The notes under the pieces were generated by a model that saw only the letters and a program-made list of their open reading frames with translations, did no database searches and was not told the DNA's origin. 64,000 nt of DNA. It comes from Gemmatimonadaceae bacterium (GTDB lineage: Bacteria; Gemmatimonadota; Gemmatimonadetes; Gemmatimonadales; Gemmatimonadaceae). Shown in pieces: positions 20,032 to 32,158 of the stretch. Numbering within the stretch: the stretch's first letter is position 1; each line of letters opens with the position of its first letter. The DNA is taken from the NCBI GenBank assembly GCA_019752115.1, contig JAIEMN010000008.1, positions 62,001 to 126,000 of the forward strand. Reading direction: 5' to 3'. The position numbers were made by a program, and so were the translations under genes.

Positions 20032-21411
20032 TCAGGGGGTGACGCCCTGCTCGCGCAACCACGCTTCCATGATGCCGCGAATCTCGGCGAGCCGCTCCGG
20101 CGTGCGTGCCTCGTAGCGCGCGACGATCACCGGCTGCGTGTTCGAGGCGCGGAACAGGCCCCAGCCGTCGCCGAAGAGCACGCGAACGCCGTCGACATCG
20201 ATCACGTCGTAGAGCCCCTTGAAGTGCGGGACGGCCTTGCTCATGATCGCGAACTTCGTGGCTTCGTCGGTATCGATGCGAATCTCCGGCGTGCTCACGA
20301 ACGGCGGCACGTCGGCGAGCAGTTCATCAATCCGCTGACCGGCATCGGCGATGATCCGCAGCAGGCGCGCTGCGGCGTACAGCGCGTCATCGTGCCCATA
20401 GAAGCCTTCGGTGAAGAACATGTGCCCCGACATTTCACCGGCGATGGGCGCATGCGTCTCCTTCATCTTGTCCTTGATGAGGGAGTGTCCGGTCTTCCAC
20501 ATCACCGCCTGACCGCCCGCCGCGGCGATGCCGTCCATGAGTGCCTGCGAGCACTTCACGTCGAAGATGATCGGCTGTCCCGTGCCGGTGCGCGCGAGCA
20601 CATCCCGCGCGTAGAGCAGCAGGATATGATCGCCCCAGATGATCCGTCCCGACGCATCCACGACGCCGATGCGGTCGGCGTCGCCGTCGAAGGCCACGCC
20701 GATTTCGGCGCCGTGCTGCTTCACCGCGGCGATGCAGTCCTCGAGGTTCTCGGGGACCGTCGGATCGGGGTGATGATTGGGAAACGTGCCGTCGCTTTCG
20801 GTGAAGAGGCCGATGCCCTCCACGCCGAGCGCTTGCATCAGCTGCGGGGCGACGAGCGCACCGGCGCCGTTGCCGCAGTCATAGACCACCTTGAGCGGCG
20901 TGCCGTCGGCGTGGCGGAGCGGGCCGATCTTCTGGGCGATGTCGGCGACGTACCGATCGATCACCTCGACATGCCGCACGTGCCCCTGCCCGCTCGGGAA
21001 GACGCCGGCGACGATGTACTGATACAGCGTCTGGATATCGGCGCCGTGCAGCGACCCGGTACCGAGACACATCTTGAACCCGTTGTACTCAGGCGGGTTG
21101 TGGGAGCCCGTGATCTGAATGCCGCCGACCACCGGCTCGTGATGCAACGACCAGTAGAGGAGCGGCGTGGGGACGACCCCCACATCCACCACATCCACGC
21201 CGCTTTCGGTCAGACCGCGGACGAGCGCGTCGCGCAGCGCGGTGCCGCTGGGGCGATTGTCTCGACCCACCGCCACGGCGCCGCTGATCCCGCGCTGGGC
21301 GAGGAGGGCCGCATAGGCGCGGCCAAGGCCGTAGGCCACCTCATCGGTGAGGTCCTGGCCCACGATACCGCGAACGTCATACTGCCGGAAAATGGTCTGG
21401 CTGATCGACAT
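20032..21411 (-). CDS. manB: Phosphomannomutase/phosphoglucomutase
   Basis: A 459-residue alpha-D-phosphohexomutase that interconverts hexose 1- and 6-phosphates for glycan precursors. The phosphoserine is S103 in TGSHNPPEYNGFKM, the metal loop is D242-G-D244-A-D246, the sugar-binding loop is GEMSGHMFF and the phosphate site is RASNTQP. The dual-specificity AlgC-like class is likely, because it opens FRQYDVRGIVGQDL. ATG at 21411 was chosen. The 5' side is pyrimidine-rich with no Shine-Dalgarno, and a hairpin separates it from nuoN. Confidence 0.9.
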   Translation of the reverse strand: MSISQTIFRQYDVRGIVGQDLTDEVAYGLGRAYAALLAQRGISGAVAVGRDNRPSGTALRDALVRGLTESGVDVVDVGVVPTPLLYWSLHHEPVVGGIQITGSHNPPEYNGFKMCLGTGSLHGADIQTLYQYIVAGVFPSGQGHVRHVEVIDRYVADIAQKIGPLRHADGTPLKVVYDCGNGAGALVAPQLMQALGVEGIGLFTESDGTFPNHHPDPTVPENLEDCIAAVKQHGAEIGVAFDGDADRIGVVDASGRIIWGDHILLLYARDVLARTGTGQPIIFDVKCSQALMDGIAAAGGQAVMWKTGHSLIKDKMKETHAPIAGEMSGHMFFTEGFYGHDDALYAAARLLRIIADAGQRIDELLADVPPFVSTPEIRIDTDEATKFAIMSKAVPHFKGLYDVIDVDGVRVLFGDGWGLFRASNTQPVIVARYEARTPERLAEIRGIMEAWLREQGVTP

Positions 21412-21427
21412 GGGAAGGAATTGGAAG

Positions 21428-21457
21428 GGTCCCGGAGAGACGATTGCCGCCGGGACC
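21428..21457 (-). terminator. Hairpin between nuoN and the phosphohexomutase gene
   Basis: An 8-base perfect stem (GGTCCCGG with CCGGGACC) and a 14-base loop lie 10 bases after the nuoN stop. Downstream sequence is pyrimidine-rich (CTTCCAATTCCTTCCC) but not a run of T. Probably ends or tapers the nuo transcript. Confidence 0.45.
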
Positions 21458-21466
21458 GGGTCATTC

Positions 21467-23038
21467 CTACGGGGCGCCGGGGGTCGCCGCCGTCTGCAAG
21501 CGAATCCTGCCACCGTTGGGCCCGTCGGTCGAGGGGGCGCGCGGGGAGGAGGTGGAGGCCTGACGGGCCACCTGCACCAGCGGCGTGGGATAGAGCCCCA
21601 GCACCAGCAGGGTCACGGCAGCCACGCTGATGATCGCGCGGAGAATCGGGGCCGTGGTGGGCAGCGGCTGCCCCTCGGGACGCGGCCGCATGAACATCGC
21701 CGAGATCAGGACCAGGTAGTAGCCCGCCGAGATCGCACTGGTCACCACCAGAATGACCGAGAGGATCGTCTGCGGCGACGACGCCTGCAGCGCCGCCTGC
21801 AGGATGTACCACTTCGCGAAGAAGCCCATGCCACCCACGAGCGGCATGCCGAGCAGCGCGAGCAGGAACACCGCCATCGCGCTCGCGAGCCATGGCCGCA
21901 CCATCCACAGGCCCGCGATGTCATCGATCGTGAGCGACAGGTCGCGACCATTGCTCACCGTGACGAGCACCGCAAAGGCGCCCATCGTGGCCAGCGTATA
22001 CGACACCGCATAGAAGACGATGGCGGCCGTGCCGGCTTCGGCGCCGACGAGCACCGCAACCAGCAGATAGCCGGCATGGGCGATGCTCGAATAGGCGAGC
22101 ATGCGCACCACCTGCCGCTGCGAGAGGGCGAGCACGTTGCCGACGATCATGGTGATCGCGGCGAGCCACCAGACGCCGAGGTGCCAGCGTGGCGACGCGG
22201 CGGCCAGCGCTTCGATCATCACGCGCGCGAACGCCGCGAACGCGGCGGTCTTGACCGTCGCCGACATGAATGCCGCGATGGGAAGCGGCGCGCCTTCGTA
22301 GACGTCGGGGGTCCAGAGATGGAACGGGGCCGCCGCCACCTTGAACGCGAGCCCGACGAGCAAGAGCGCCGTGCCAAGCACCAGGAGCGGCGAGAGGTCC
22401 GGATGGGCCGTGATCCACTCGGCGATATCCACCAGCCGCGTGCTGCCGGTGGCACCGTACAACAGGGCCATGCCATACAGCAGGAAGCCGGTCGACACGG
22501 CGCCGAGCAGGAAGTACTTGATGGCCGCTTCCGCGCCGCGCGCGCTGCGGCGATTGAGCCCCGCGAGCACGTAGATCGCCAGCGACATCAACTCGATGCC
22601 GAGGAAGATGAACATCAGATCGCGCGCGGCGGCCAGCACCATCATCCCCACGGCGGCGAGCAGGACCAGCACCGGCGCCTCGGGCGCATACGCGCCACTG
22701 CGCCGATGGTCGGCCTCCATGAGCCCGAGCGTGGCGGCGGTGCCGGCGAGGATCACGAGGTCCATGGCCCAGCGGAAGCCGTCACCGGCGAGCCGCAGGT
22801 CCGCGGTGCCGGGGGCGTTGTCGCCCCACGAAATCCCGACCACGACCGCGGCAAAGAGGCACAGCGCGAGGCCGATCTGCACCATGGTGCCGGTGCGTTC
22901 CCCGCCCTCGGCGAGATCGACCCGCGCGACCGCGGGCCGCCACACGGCCAGGAGCAGCATGAGCATGGCTCCGGCGCTCAGCAGCATCTCGGGCGCGAGG
23001 GCGCGCAGGAGCGCGCCGGCGGACACGAGGTCGCTCAT
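21467..23038 (-). CDS. nuoN: NADH-quinone oxidoreductase subunit N
   Basis: Proton-pumping antiporter-like membrane subunit of complex I. The 523-residue protein has about 14 helices, with the proton_antipo_M region around GLEL-like IFLGIELMSLAIYVLAG and the broken-helix motif VRMLAYSSIAHAGYLL. It is the last gene of the 14-gene nuo operon; the ATG overlaps the nuoM stop as ATGA. Confidence 0.96.
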   Translation of the reverse strand: MSDLVSAGALLRALAPEMLLSAGAMLMLLLAVWRPAVARVDLAEGGERTGTMVQIGLALCLFAAVVVGISWGDNAPGTADLRLAGDGFRWAMDLVILAGTAATLGLMEADHRRSGAYAPEAPVLVLLAAVGMMVLAAARDLMFIFLGIELMSLAIYVLAGLNRRSARGAEAAIKYFLLGAVSTGFLLYGMALLYGATGSTRLVDIAEWITAHPDLSPLLVLGTALLLVGLAFKVAAAPFHLWTPDVYEGAPLPIAAFMSATVKTAAFAAFARVMIEALAAASPRWHLGVWWLAAITMIVGNVLALSQRQVVRMLAYSSIAHAGYLLVAVLVGAEAGTAAIVFYAVSYTLATMGAFAVLVTVSNGRDLSLTIDDIAGLWMVRPWLASAMAVFLLALLGMPLVGGMGFFAKWYILQAALQASSPQTILSVILVVTSAISAGYYLVLISAMFMRPRPEGQPLPTTAPILRAIISVAAVTLLVLGLYPTPLVQVARQASTSSPRAPSTDGPNGGRIRLQTAATPGAP

Positions 23039-24606
23039 CGATTCACCGACATCGAGGGAGACGCATACGGTGCGTTCGGACCGAACTGCACCGCCTCGAG
23101 CACCGTGTTGGTGCCGAGGGCCAACGGACGCAGCACCGGCGCCGGCGCGATGCCCAGCGCCACGATGGCGGCGAGCACCAGACCGAGCGCGACACGCTCA
23201 CGTCCCGAACAATCCGTCATGGACGCGGTGCGGGCACCGGCCGGACCAAAGAGAAGCTGCTGGACCGCCCGCAACCCATAGGCGGCGGCGATGACCACGC
23301 CGGCCGTCGCAATGAGCGTGTGGGTGGGCTTCGTCTGGAAGGCGCCGAAGAGCACGATCCATTCGGCCACGAACCCGCTCGTCCCCGGCAATCCGATCGT
23401 CGCGAGCATGGCGACGGTCAGCGCCAGGCCGAAGAACGGGGCACGGGCGGCGATGCCGCCGAACTGCGACAGCTCGGTGCTGCCCGTGCGATCCTCGAGC
23501 ATCCCGGCGAGCAGGAAGAGGGCGCACGTGGTCAGACTGCTGTTCACGATGCTCATCGCCGCGCCTTCGAGGCCGGGGCCGGTGAACGCCACCGCGCCCA
23601 GCATGATGAAGCCCAGGTGGCTGATCGAGCTGTAGGAGATCACCCGCTTGAGATCGCGCTGCGCGAGCGCGACGAACGCGCCGTACAGGATGCCGATGAG
23701 TGACAACACCAGCAGGGTGTTCCGCAAGGGCGCCCACGCGAGGCCCGCCGGGAAGAACGGCAGCACGAAGCGGAGAATGCCGTACGCCCCGACCTTGAAG
23801 CCGATCGTGACGGCCGCGAAGGTGGGCGCGGCCTCCTGCGCATCGGGCAACCACGTATGGAACGGCACGAGCGCTGACTTCACGGCGAACGCCGAGAGAA
23901 ACGCCAGCGCGAGGAAGAGCTGCGTCCGCGGCGTGAGTGTCTGCAGGGCGAGGTGATCCCAGCCAAAGCTGTTGGCGCCACCCAGATTCCAGAGCGTGAT
24001 GATCGCCACCAGCATCAGCAGCGATCCCACCAGCGTGAACAGCACGTAGCGCAGCGCTGCCCGCGAGCGACCGGCGGTGCTCCACACCCCCACCAGCAGG
24101 TACGTGGGGATCAGCATGAGCTCCCACGCGAGATAGAAGACCAGCAGATCGAGTGCGACGAAGACGCCGACCAGACCACTCGTGAGCAACAAGGCCAGCG
24201 CCCCGAACGCCGGAGTGCGCACCCGGACGTTGTTCCACGCACCCAGCAGCGTGATCGGCAGCAGCACCACCGTCACCACGACGAGCGGCATGGAGAGCCC
24301 GTCCACGCCAAGACTGATCGACGCGCCAAGATCGGACAGCCACGGCAGGTCGATGCGCGCCTGCCATCCCTTCTTCGCGGCGTCGAAGAGCGTGAAGAGC
24401 ACGAGGCCGAGGAGCGCCTCCACGATGAGCGCGCCCAGGGTGAGGACACGGGCATCGGGGCCGCCGCTCGGGGCTTCGGCGCCGGATTCGTCGCGCGACA
24501 CGTCGCGACCCAGCAGGCGAACCATCACGGCGGCGATTACGGGCCACACCAGCAGCGCCAGCAGCACCCAATGCTGCGCGCCCATGGAGAGCAAGGCGGT
24601 GCGCAT
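23035..24606 (-). CDS. nuoM: NADH-quinone oxidoreductase subunit M
   Basis: Proton-pumping subunit of complex I, 523 residues and about 14 helices. It has the conserved glutamate in YLAWELMLIPTYLL, the KSALVPFHTWLPDAQEAAPT motif and KRVISYSSISHLGF. Its start shares one base with the nuoL stop (TGATG). Confidence 0.96.
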   Translation of the reverse strand: MRTALLSMGAQHWVLLALLVWPVIAAVMVRLLGRDVSRDESGAEAPSGGPDARVLTLGALIVEALLGLVLFTLFDAAKKGWQARIDLPWLSDLGASISLGVDGLSMPLVVVTVVLLPITLLGAWNNVRVRTPAFGALALLLTSGLVGVFVALDLLVFYLAWELMLIPTYLLVGVWSTAGRSRAALRYVLFTLVGSLLMLVAIITLWNLGGANSFGWDHLALQTLTPRTQLFLALAFLSAFAVKSALVPFHTWLPDAQEAAPTFAAVTIGFKVGAYGILRFVLPFFPAGLAWAPLRNTLLVLSLIGILYGAFVALAQRDLKRVISYSSISHLGFIMLGAVAFTGPGLEGAAMSIVNSSLTTCALFLLAGMLEDRTGSTELSQFGGIAARAPFFGLALTVAMLATIGLPGTSGFVAEWIVLFGAFQTKPTHTLIATAGVVIAAAYGLRAVQQLLFGPAGARTASMTDCSGRERVALGLVLAAIVALGIAPAPVLRPLALGTNTVLEAVQFGPNAPYASPSMSVNR

Positions 24607-26627
24607 CAGTGCCCCGCCAGCGTGAGGGCGGCGATCAGCACGATCGCACCGCCGGCCAGCAGCCAGGCATACTTGCCCACATCGCCATCCTGCACCTGCC
24701 TGCCAAAGAGCGACGAGACCCCACGGAACAGCGCACCGACCGCTGTGAACGTGGCGTCAATGAAGCGATCGATCCCGCGAGCGAGCACCGTGTCGGAGAA
24801 CCAGGCCACCGGTCGGACCACGCCCGCCTGCACGGCCGCGTCCACACCGTAGGCGCGGGCGAGCAGGCTCGTGTCTTCCGGGGAGTGCGCCTTGTCCTCG
24901 AGCGGCTTCCGGTACAGCACGAGGGCGACGACGATGCCGAGCAGGGCCGTGCCGGTCGCGATGCCCACGAGCAGGAGTTCCGTGCCATGGGCCACTGGCT
25001 GCGCCGGCGCGAGCCGGGTCGCCGCGCCGGCGACCACTGGTGCGAGCCAGTGCTCGAGTACGCCGACCCGTCCCCAGGGGAGGAGTTCGGGGAGATTGAG
25101 CCAGCCCCCACCCAGCGTCAGCACCCCGAGGAGCAGCACCGGGACCGTCATGATGAGCGGCGCCTCGTGCAAGGCCCCCCGCTCCGCTTCACCGGTGCGG
25201 TTGCTGCCGAAGAAGGTGAGCAGCACCAACCGCGTCATGTAGATGGCGGTGAGCAGCGCCGTGAGAATGCCCATGCCGTACGCCGCGTACAACACGGTGC
25301 TGCCGGGGATCCCCAGCAGCGACCCGCTCGCCAACGCGGAGCCCCCGGCGCGGGCGAAGACCGACGACAGGATCTCGTCCTTCGAGAAAAACCCGGCCAG
25401 CGGCGGCACGCCCGCGATGGCGAGCGTGGCCAGGGTCATCGCACCGGCCGTGGCCGGCATGAAGCGCGCGAGGCCGCCCATGTTGCGCATGTCCTGCGCA
25501 TCCTCGCCGTCGCGATGCGTGTGATGATACGCGTGATGCATGGCGTGAATCACCGAGCCCGCGCCCAGGAAGAGCAGCGCCTTGAAGAAGGCGTGCGTGA
25601 CCAGGTGGAACACGCCCGCCGTGTAGGCGCCCGAGCCAACGGCCACGAACATGTAGCCGAGCTGCGAGACGGTGGAGTACGCCAGCACCTTCTTGATATC
25701 CCACTGCCGGAGCGCAATGGTCGCGGCATAGAGCGCCGTGACCGCGCCCACCAGCACGACCACCAGCGACGCGTTCGGCGCCGCCGCAAAGATCGGCGAG
25801 GCGCGCGTCACCATGTACACGCCCGCCGTGACCATCGTGGCCGCATGGATCAGCGCCGACACCGGCGTCGGGCCGGCCATGGCGTCGGGGAGCCAGATGT
25901 ACAGCGGGATCTGCGCGCTCTTGCCCACGCAGCCGAGCAGCAGGAACATCGCGATCGTATACGACATCGGGTGGTTCACCAGCTGCCCGACGTTGTAGTG
26001 CGAGGTGACGAAGTCGAGATGCTGGTTGGCCGAGTAGATGAGGAACATCGCCATCAGCAGGCCGAAGTCGCCGATGCGATTCACGATGAACGCCTTGCGT
26101 CCGGCTTCGGCATTGGCGCGCTCGCCAAACCAGAACCCGATGAGCAGGTACGACGCCAGGCCGACGCCCTCCCATCCCAGGAACATCACCGGGTAGTTGG
26201 CGCCCAGCACCAGGACGAGCATGAACGCGACGAACAGGTTGAGATACGCGAAGTAGCGCGCGTAGCCCGCGTCGTCGCGCATGTACCCGACGGAGAAGAG
26301 ATGGATGAGCGAGCCGACGCCGGTGATGACCAGGAGCATCACCATGCTCAGCTGATCGAGCTGCAGCGTCCACGCGATGTTGAACTCGGCCATCGGCATC
26401 CAGTCGCCCAGCGACACGATGACCGGGTCACCGAAGGCGACGCGCATGCGCATGAAGAGCGCGACGGCGAGGGCGAACGCACCGATCACGACGCCCGGGC
26501 CGATCACGGTGACGAGCGGATGGCGGGCCGTCCCCTTCTCGCCGCGACCGAACAGGGCGATCGCGCCGTTGATCAGGAAGCCGATCAGCGGGAGGAAGAC
26601 GACGAAGGGCAGCAGCTTCGGGATCAT
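24606..26627 (-). CDS. nuoL: NADH-quinone oxidoreductase subunit L
   Basis: Largest proton-pumping subunit with the lateral C-terminal helix, 673 residues. It has the [17 protein letters not shown] glutamate motif, the lysine-containing [31 protein letters not shown]-type block and [16 protein letters not shown] His-rich insertion ([19 protein letters not shown]) precedes the DMRNMGGL motif. The start [17 protein letters not shown] at 26627 overlaps the nuoK stop as ATGA. Confidence 0.96.
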   Translation of the reverse strand: MIPKLLPFVVFLPLIGFLINGAIALFGRGEKGTARHPLVTVIGPGVVIGAFALAVALFMRMRVAFGDPVIVSLGDWMPMAEFNIAWTLQLDQLSMVMLLVITGVGSLIHLFSVGYMRDDAGYARYFAYLNLFVAFMLVLVLGANYPVMFLGWEGVGLASYLLIGFWFGERANAEAGRKAFIVNRIGDFGLLMAMFLIYSANQHLDFVTSHYNVGQLVNHPMSYTIAMFLLLGCVGKSAQIPLYIWLPDAMAGPTPVSALIHAATMVTAGVYMVTRASPIFAAAPNASLVVVLVGAVTALYAATIALRQWDIKKVLAYSTVSQLGYMFVAVGSGAYTAGVFHLVTHAFFKALLFLGAGSVIHAMHHAYHHTHRDGEDAQDMRNMGGLARFMPATAGAMTLATLAIAGVPPLAGFFSKDEILSSVFARAGGSALASGSLLGIPGSTVLYAAYGMGILTALLTAIYMTRLVLLTFFGSNRTGEAERGALHEAPLIMTVPVLLLGVLTLGGGWLNLPELLPWGRVGVLEHWLAPVVAGAATRLAPAQPVAHGTELLLVGIATGTALLGIVVALVLYRKPLEDKAHSPEDTSLLARAYGVDAAVQAGVVRPVAWFSDTVLARGIDRFIDATFTAVGALFRGVSSLFGRQVQDGDVGKYAWLLAGGAIVLIAALTLAGH

Positions 26628-26917
26628 CCGCGGAGCGTCCGGAGGTTCGACAGGTCCACCGTACCGAAGTGGCGGAAGATCGAAATGATGATCGCGAGCC
26701 CCACGGCCGCTTCCGCAGCCGCGATGGTCATGACCATCACGACAAAGACGTGCCCGGTGACGTTGTGGAGCTTCGCGAGCGCCACGAAGCTCAGGTTCAC
26801 GGCGTTGAGCATCAGCTCGGCGCACATGAAGAGGATGATCGCGTTCCGGCGGGTGAGTACCCCCATCACGCCGATCACGAAGAGGATCGCCGAAACGATC
26901 AGCGCGTCGTTGATCAT
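26624..26917 (-). CDS. nuoK: NADH-quinone oxidoreductase subunit K
   Basis: A 97-residue three-helix membrane subunit of complex I, in the proton channel next to NuoN/J. The conserved glutamates are in [13 protein letters not shown] and [11 protein letters not shown]. Flanked on both sides by ATGA overlaps with nuoJ and nuoL. Confidence 0.97.
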   Translation of the reverse strand: MINDALIVSAILFVIGVMGVLTRRNAIILFMCAELMLNAVNLSFVALAKLHNVTGHVFVVMVMTIAAAEAAVGLAIIISIFRHFGTVDLSNLRTLRG

Positions 26918-27420
26918 GCCTGCGCCTTCCGCTTGGCAAGGAGAACGGCGCCGACGACGGCCACCAGCAACACGAGGCTGGTCAGTTCGAAGGCGACGAG
27001 GTAATCCGTGAACAGCGAGGCCGCGACCGGCTCCACGACGTTCTCGCTCGGGGCGGCCAGCGGCAGCGTCGGGAGCGACTCCCGCCGCACGACCAGCAGG
27101 TTGGCGAGCAGCGCGAGCCCCACGAAGCCGGCGCCGAGCCGTGCCGGGAGCCCGCGCAGATCCGAGATGCCGTCGCGTCCGAGATTGAGCAGCATGACCA
27201 CGAACACGAACACCACCATGATCGCCCCGGCGTACACGAGCACCTGGACGGCGCCCACGAACGGCGCATCCAGCATGACGTACAGCCCGGCGAGTGCAAA
27301 CATCACGTTCACCAACCAGAGCGCGGCCGGCACGGGGTTCTTGCGCGTCACGAACAGCAGCGCGCTCACGATGGCGAGCAGCGCGAAGAAGTAGAACTGG
27401 AACTGGTAGAAGCCGTTCAT
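26914..27420 (-). CDS. nuoJ: NADH-quinone oxidoreductase subunit J
   Basis: A 168-residue membrane subunit with five helices. It carries the conserved [17 protein letters not shown] stretch that forms the pi-bulge helix in complex I. Overlaps nuoI and nuoK by ATGA at each end. Confidence 0.96.
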   Translation of the reverse strand: MNGFYQFQFYFFALLAIVSALLFVTRKNPVPAALWLVNVMFALAGLYVMLDAPFVGAVQVLVYAGAIMVVFVFVVMLLNLGRDGISDLRGLPARLGAGFVGLALLANLLVVRRESLPTLPLAAPSENVVEPVAASLFTDYLVAFELTSLVLLVAVVGAVLLAKRKAQA

Positions 27421-27914
27421 TCGCCCTTCGGATCGGCGGGGTCCCAGAGCTCGCTGACCGGGTGGGTCTGGCTGGTCAGGCGCTCGAGATCGTAGATGAA
27501 GCTCGCCCGATCGTACTCGGCGTTCTCGTAGTGGCGACCGACATGAATGGCCTCCTCCGGGCAGACTTCCTGGCAGTAGCCGCAGAAGATGCAGCGGAAC
27601 TCGTCGATCTCGAACACGAGCGGATACCGGTTCCCCTGCTCGTCCTCACCGGGGGTGAGCTTGATGCAGTTGGCCGGGCACACGGTCGGACAGAGGCCGC
27701 AGGCCACACACTTGGCCTTGCCATCCTCGGTGGTGAGCATGCGGTGCGTGCCGCGCCACCGCGGCGAGAGATCCCACTTGGTCTCGGGATACTCCATGGT
27801 GACCTTGTGCGGGTCCACCAGGTGCTTGAAGGTGACCGCCATGCCCTTGAGCGTGGAGCGGACGTAGCTCACGCGCTCGAGTGGCCGCTCCATGACCTTG
27901 ACGCCGATCGCCAT
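27417..27914 (-). CDS. nuoI: NADH-quinone oxidoreductase subunit I
   Basis: A 165-residue iron-sulfur subunit on the peripheral arm that carries clusters N6a and N6b. Two ferredoxin motifs are complete: C69-C72-C75-C79 and C108-C111-C114-C118. The ATG at 27914 shares a base with the nuoH stop (TGATG). The long upstream frame is the antisense-free extension through nuoH and is not coding. Confidence 0.97.
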   Translation of the reverse strand: MAIGVKVMERPLERVSYVRSTLKGMAVTFKHLVDPHKVTMEYPETKWDLSPRWRGTHRMLTTEDGKAKCVACGLCPTVCPANCIKLTPGEDEQGNRYPLVFEIDEFRCIFCGYCQEVCPEEAIHVGRHYENAEYDRASFIYDLERLTSQTHPVSELWDPADPKGE

Positions 27915-29245
27915 CAGTGGCCTCCCTCGATGGCACCCGGCGTTCCGGTGGCCAGTTGTTTCCGTGCGACGTCGAGCCCGCGGGCACGCATCCGGGCCAG
28001 ATCGGTGGCCCCGACGCGCGCGCTGGCGGGGCTGATGAGCTTCCCGCGATCGAGCCAGCGCAGCAGCACGGTGATCACCACCACGTTGAGCCCGAGGAGC
28101 GCGAGCGAGAAGAGCGGCCCGCGGGCCACCCCCATCGCGTCGAGCGCGAGCGTGGCCCCCGCGATGAGCACGATATAGAAGAGCGCCAGCGGCAGCATGA
28201 TGCTCCACCCCAGCGACATGAGTTGGTCATAGCGGAACCGCGGGAGCGTCCAGCGAATCCACATGAAGAGGAACAGGAAGGCCCCCACCTTGGCGGCAAA
28301 GGCCAGCAGCGTCACGACCGTCTTCACGACCGTGAACGGCGGGATGTTGTCCCACTGCGTGAACGGCAGATCCCAGCCACCTAGAAAGAGCGTGGCCGTC
28401 ATCCCGCTCACGGTGATCATGTTCGCATACTCGGCGATGAAGAACATCGCGAACTTCATCCCCGAGTATTCCGTGTGGTAGCCGGCCACGAGTTCCGATT
28501 CGGCTTCGGGGAGGTCGAACGGGAGGCGATTGGTCTCCGCAAAGGCCGCGACCAGAAACGTGAACCAGGCCACGGTGAGCGACAGGATGTTCCAGCCCAT
28601 GCTCGCCTGCTGCTGCACGATAGCCGACAGCGAGACGTTGCCGGCGAGCAGCAGCACGGGAATCGTGGACATGCCCATGGCGATCTCGTACGAAATCATC
28701 TGCGCACTCGAGCGCAGGCCGCCGAGCAGGGCGTACTTGTTGTTGGAGCTCCACCCGGCGAGTACGATGCCGTACACCCCGAGCGACGAGATCGCGAGGG
28801 TAAACAGGAACCCCACCGGCAACGGCGCGACCGCCATGTCGATGAGGCCCCACGGCGTCGGGAGCGGCGCGGCGATCGGTAGCACCGCCCAGGTGACGAG
28901 GGCCGGCACGAAGGCGAGTGCCGGCGCGAGGATGAAGAGGACCTTGTCGGCGAAGGCCGGGTTGGTCTCTTCCTTCATGAAGTTCTTGAGACCATCGGCC
29001 ACCGGTTGCAGGATGCCACCCGGGCCGAGCCGGTTGGGGCCTCGCCGATCCTGAATCCAGGCCGCGATCTTGCGCTCGGCGAGCGTCAGCAACGCCACCG
29101 AGACCAGCACGACGGCAAAGACGATGAGCATCTTCACCGCGCTCGCGAGGACGAAGGTCCCGATGGCTTCCGGCGCCTTCTGCGAATCCGCCAGCGGGAA
29201 CCAGCGGGCGAGGTCGAGCGCCGGCAGCACCGATAGCGTGCTCAT
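27914..29245 (-). CDS. nuoH: NADH-quinone oxidoreductase subunit H
   Basis: A 443-residue membrane subunit at the quinone site. It has the ERKIAAWIQDRRGPNRLGPGG motif region, FAETNRLPFDLPEAESELV and GYHTEYSGMKFA, all diagnostic. Its C-terminus runs about 60 residues beyond the last helix, longer than in E. coli. The ATG at 29245 overlaps nuoG as ATGA. Confidence 0.96.
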   Translation of the reverse strand: MSTLSVLPALDLARWFPLADSQKAPEAIGTFVLASAVKMLIVFAVVLVSVALLTLAERKIAAWIQDRRGPNRLGPGGILQPVADGLKNFMKEETNPAFADKVLFILAPALAFVPALVTWAVLPIAAPLPTPWGLIDMAVAPLPVGFLFTLAISSLGVYGIVLAGWSSNNKYALLGGLRSSAQMISYEIAMGMSTIPVLLLAGNVSLSAIVQQQASMGWNILSLTVAWFTFLVAAFAETNRLPFDLPEAESELVAGYHTEYSGMKFAMFFIAEYANMITVSGMTATLFLGGWDLPFTQWDNIPPFTVVKTVVTLLAFAAKVGAFLFLFMWIRWTLPRFRYDQLMSLGWSIMLPLALFYIVLIAGATLALDAMGVARGPLFSLALLGLNVVVITVLLRWLDRGKLISPASARVGATDLARMRARGLDVARKQLATGTPGAIEGGH

Positions 29246-30822
29246 GCCGTCACTCCGGATGCCGGCGTGGCCGGTTCCTGCAGGACGGGGAGCCCGCGCA
29301 GACCGAGCCCCTCGTAGTCGAGCCCCGCGAACGGCGCGTGCGTGGCCGCGAGGGCCGCGAAGACCTCCTGCGGCAGGAAGAAGCGCGCGTCGCCACCGAT
29401 CGCCGCGAAGAGATCCGCCAGCACGTACCAACTCGGCCGGGCGATGCCGGGCGCCGTCTTGGCCTGCAGGAAGCGTTGCACGCGGCCGCGCAGGTTGGTG
29501 AACGTGCCTTCTTCTTCCAAGGTGTTCGTGATCGGCAGGACCACGGCCGCCTTGGCGGCGAGCGCCGCGGGCAGCACGGTGCCGAGCGCCACGACGGCAC
29601 TGGCGCGCGCGAGCGCGTCGGCATCGTGCTCGGTCAGGGCATCCCCCGCCACCAGCAGCACGTCGCCGTCACGCAGCGCCGCCGCCGCGGAGGCGACCTC
29701 CACGAAGCCCAGCGCGCGGGCCCCGGTGGCATTCGCGGCGCGCTCCTCGCGCAGGGCCAGATCGGGCACGCCGGGGAGCGGGAACGCCTCACCACGCTCG
29801 ACGCGGAATGCCCCCTGCCCGCCCACCGTGGTGATGACGCGCTCGAGCAGGAACAGCGCTTCGTTCGAGAGATTGGGCGACGCCAGCACGACCACGCGCG
29901 ATCCCTGCAGCGTGCGCGCCGCCGCGGCGATGGCATCCTCCCAATCGGTGATCTGCAGCGAGGCGCCCACGCGCACGAGCGGCTGCTCCACGCGATCGCG
30001 TCGGTTGAAGTCGCGATAGCTCAGGCGCCCGACTTCGCACATGTAGTAGTGATTCACCGCCTCGTTCGGGCGCGGCTTGAGGCGCACCGCGACGTTGTCG
30101 CGCGTCTCGGCGACCGCGTTGCACCCCTGGCTGCAGCCGGTGCACACGGTGGGCGCCCGATCGAGCTCCCACGCGCGCGCGCGGTTCAGGAAGTCCTTGG
30201 AGAGCAGCGCACCCACCGGGCAGAGATCGATCACGTTCCCGGCCCACGGATTCGTGAGGTCATGCCCCTCGGCCTTGCCGATGAAGGCGCGATCCCCGCG
30301 CTCGGACACGTTCAGCACCGGATCCTGCGCGACGTCGCTCATGAAGCGCACACAGCGCGTGCAGAGGATGCAGCGGTTCTGCACGTACAGCACGTCGCCG
30401 CCAAAATCCTCCACCGGATTGAACCGCTTGGGCTCACGATACCGGGAGTCCGCACGCCCTTCGGCAAAGGTGTAGTCCTGCAGCTCGCACTCGCCGGCCT
30501 GATCGCAGATCGGGCAGTCGAGCGGATGGTTGATCAGCAGAAACTCCAGCACGCCCTTGCGCGCTTCCTGCGCCTTGGCCGAGTGCACGTGCACGACCTG
30601 GCCCTCGCCCACCGTGGTGGCGCAGGCGGGCGCGAGCTTCGGAAACTTCTCGACTTCGACGAGGCACATGCGGCACACGCCGGCCACCGGAAGCCCCGGA
30701 TGGTAGCAGTAGTGCGGGATGAGCACGCCCGCCGTCTTCGCGGCCTCGAGAATCGAGGTGCCATCGGGGACGGTGACCGGGCGTCCTTCGATCGTGCAGT
30801 TCACCAACTTTACGTCTGCCAT
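29242..30822 (-). CDS. nuoG: NADH-quinone oxidoreductase subunit G
   Basis: Iron-sulfur subunit of the peripheral arm. The N-terminal 2Fe-2S ligands are C39, C50, C53, C67. The His-Cys cluster is H99, C103, C106, C112. Next comes a ferredoxin-type CILCTRC block, then a molybdopterin-family 4Fe-4S segment (CTGCSQGC). At 526 residues it is far shorter than E. coli NuoG (about 900), with a reduced molybdopterin-like domain. ATG at 30822 is preferred over a TTG one codon earlier. Confidence 0.94.
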   Translation of the reverse strand: MADVKLVNCTIEGRPVTVPDGTSILEAAKTAGVLIPHYCYHPGLPVAGVCRMCLVEVEKFPKLAPACATTVGEGQVVHVHSAKAQEARKGVLEFLLINHPLDCPICDQAGECELQDYTFAEGRADSRYREPKRFNPVEDFGGDVLYVQNRCILCTRCVRFMSDVAQDPVLNVSERGDRAFIGKAEGHDLTNPWAGNVIDLCPVGALLSKDFLNRARAWELDRAPTVCTGCSQGCNAVAETRDNVAVRLKPRPNEAVNHYYMCEVGRLSYRDFNRRDRVEQPLVRVGASLQITDWEDAIAAAARTLQGSRVVVLASPNLSNEALFLLERVITTVGGQGAFRVERGEAFPLPGVPDLALREERAANATGARALGFVEVASAAAALRDGDVLLVAGDALTEHDADALARASAVVALGTVLPAALAAKAAVVLPITNTLEEEGTFTNLRGRVQRFLQAKTAPGIARPSWYVLADLFAAIGGDARFFLPQEVFAALAATHAPFAGLDYEGLGLRGLPVLQEPATPASGVTA

Positions 30823-30829
30823 CAACGCC

Positions 30830-32157
<1,328 letters not shown>

Positions 32158-32158
<1 letters not shown>

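Noticed and set aside
24609-27011. 800-codon plus-strand open frame
   Set aside because: It is the shadow of nuoL/nuoK/nuoJ in GC-rich DNA. The translation is Arg/His/Gln-rich without motifs, while the opposite strand encodes complete complex I subunits.
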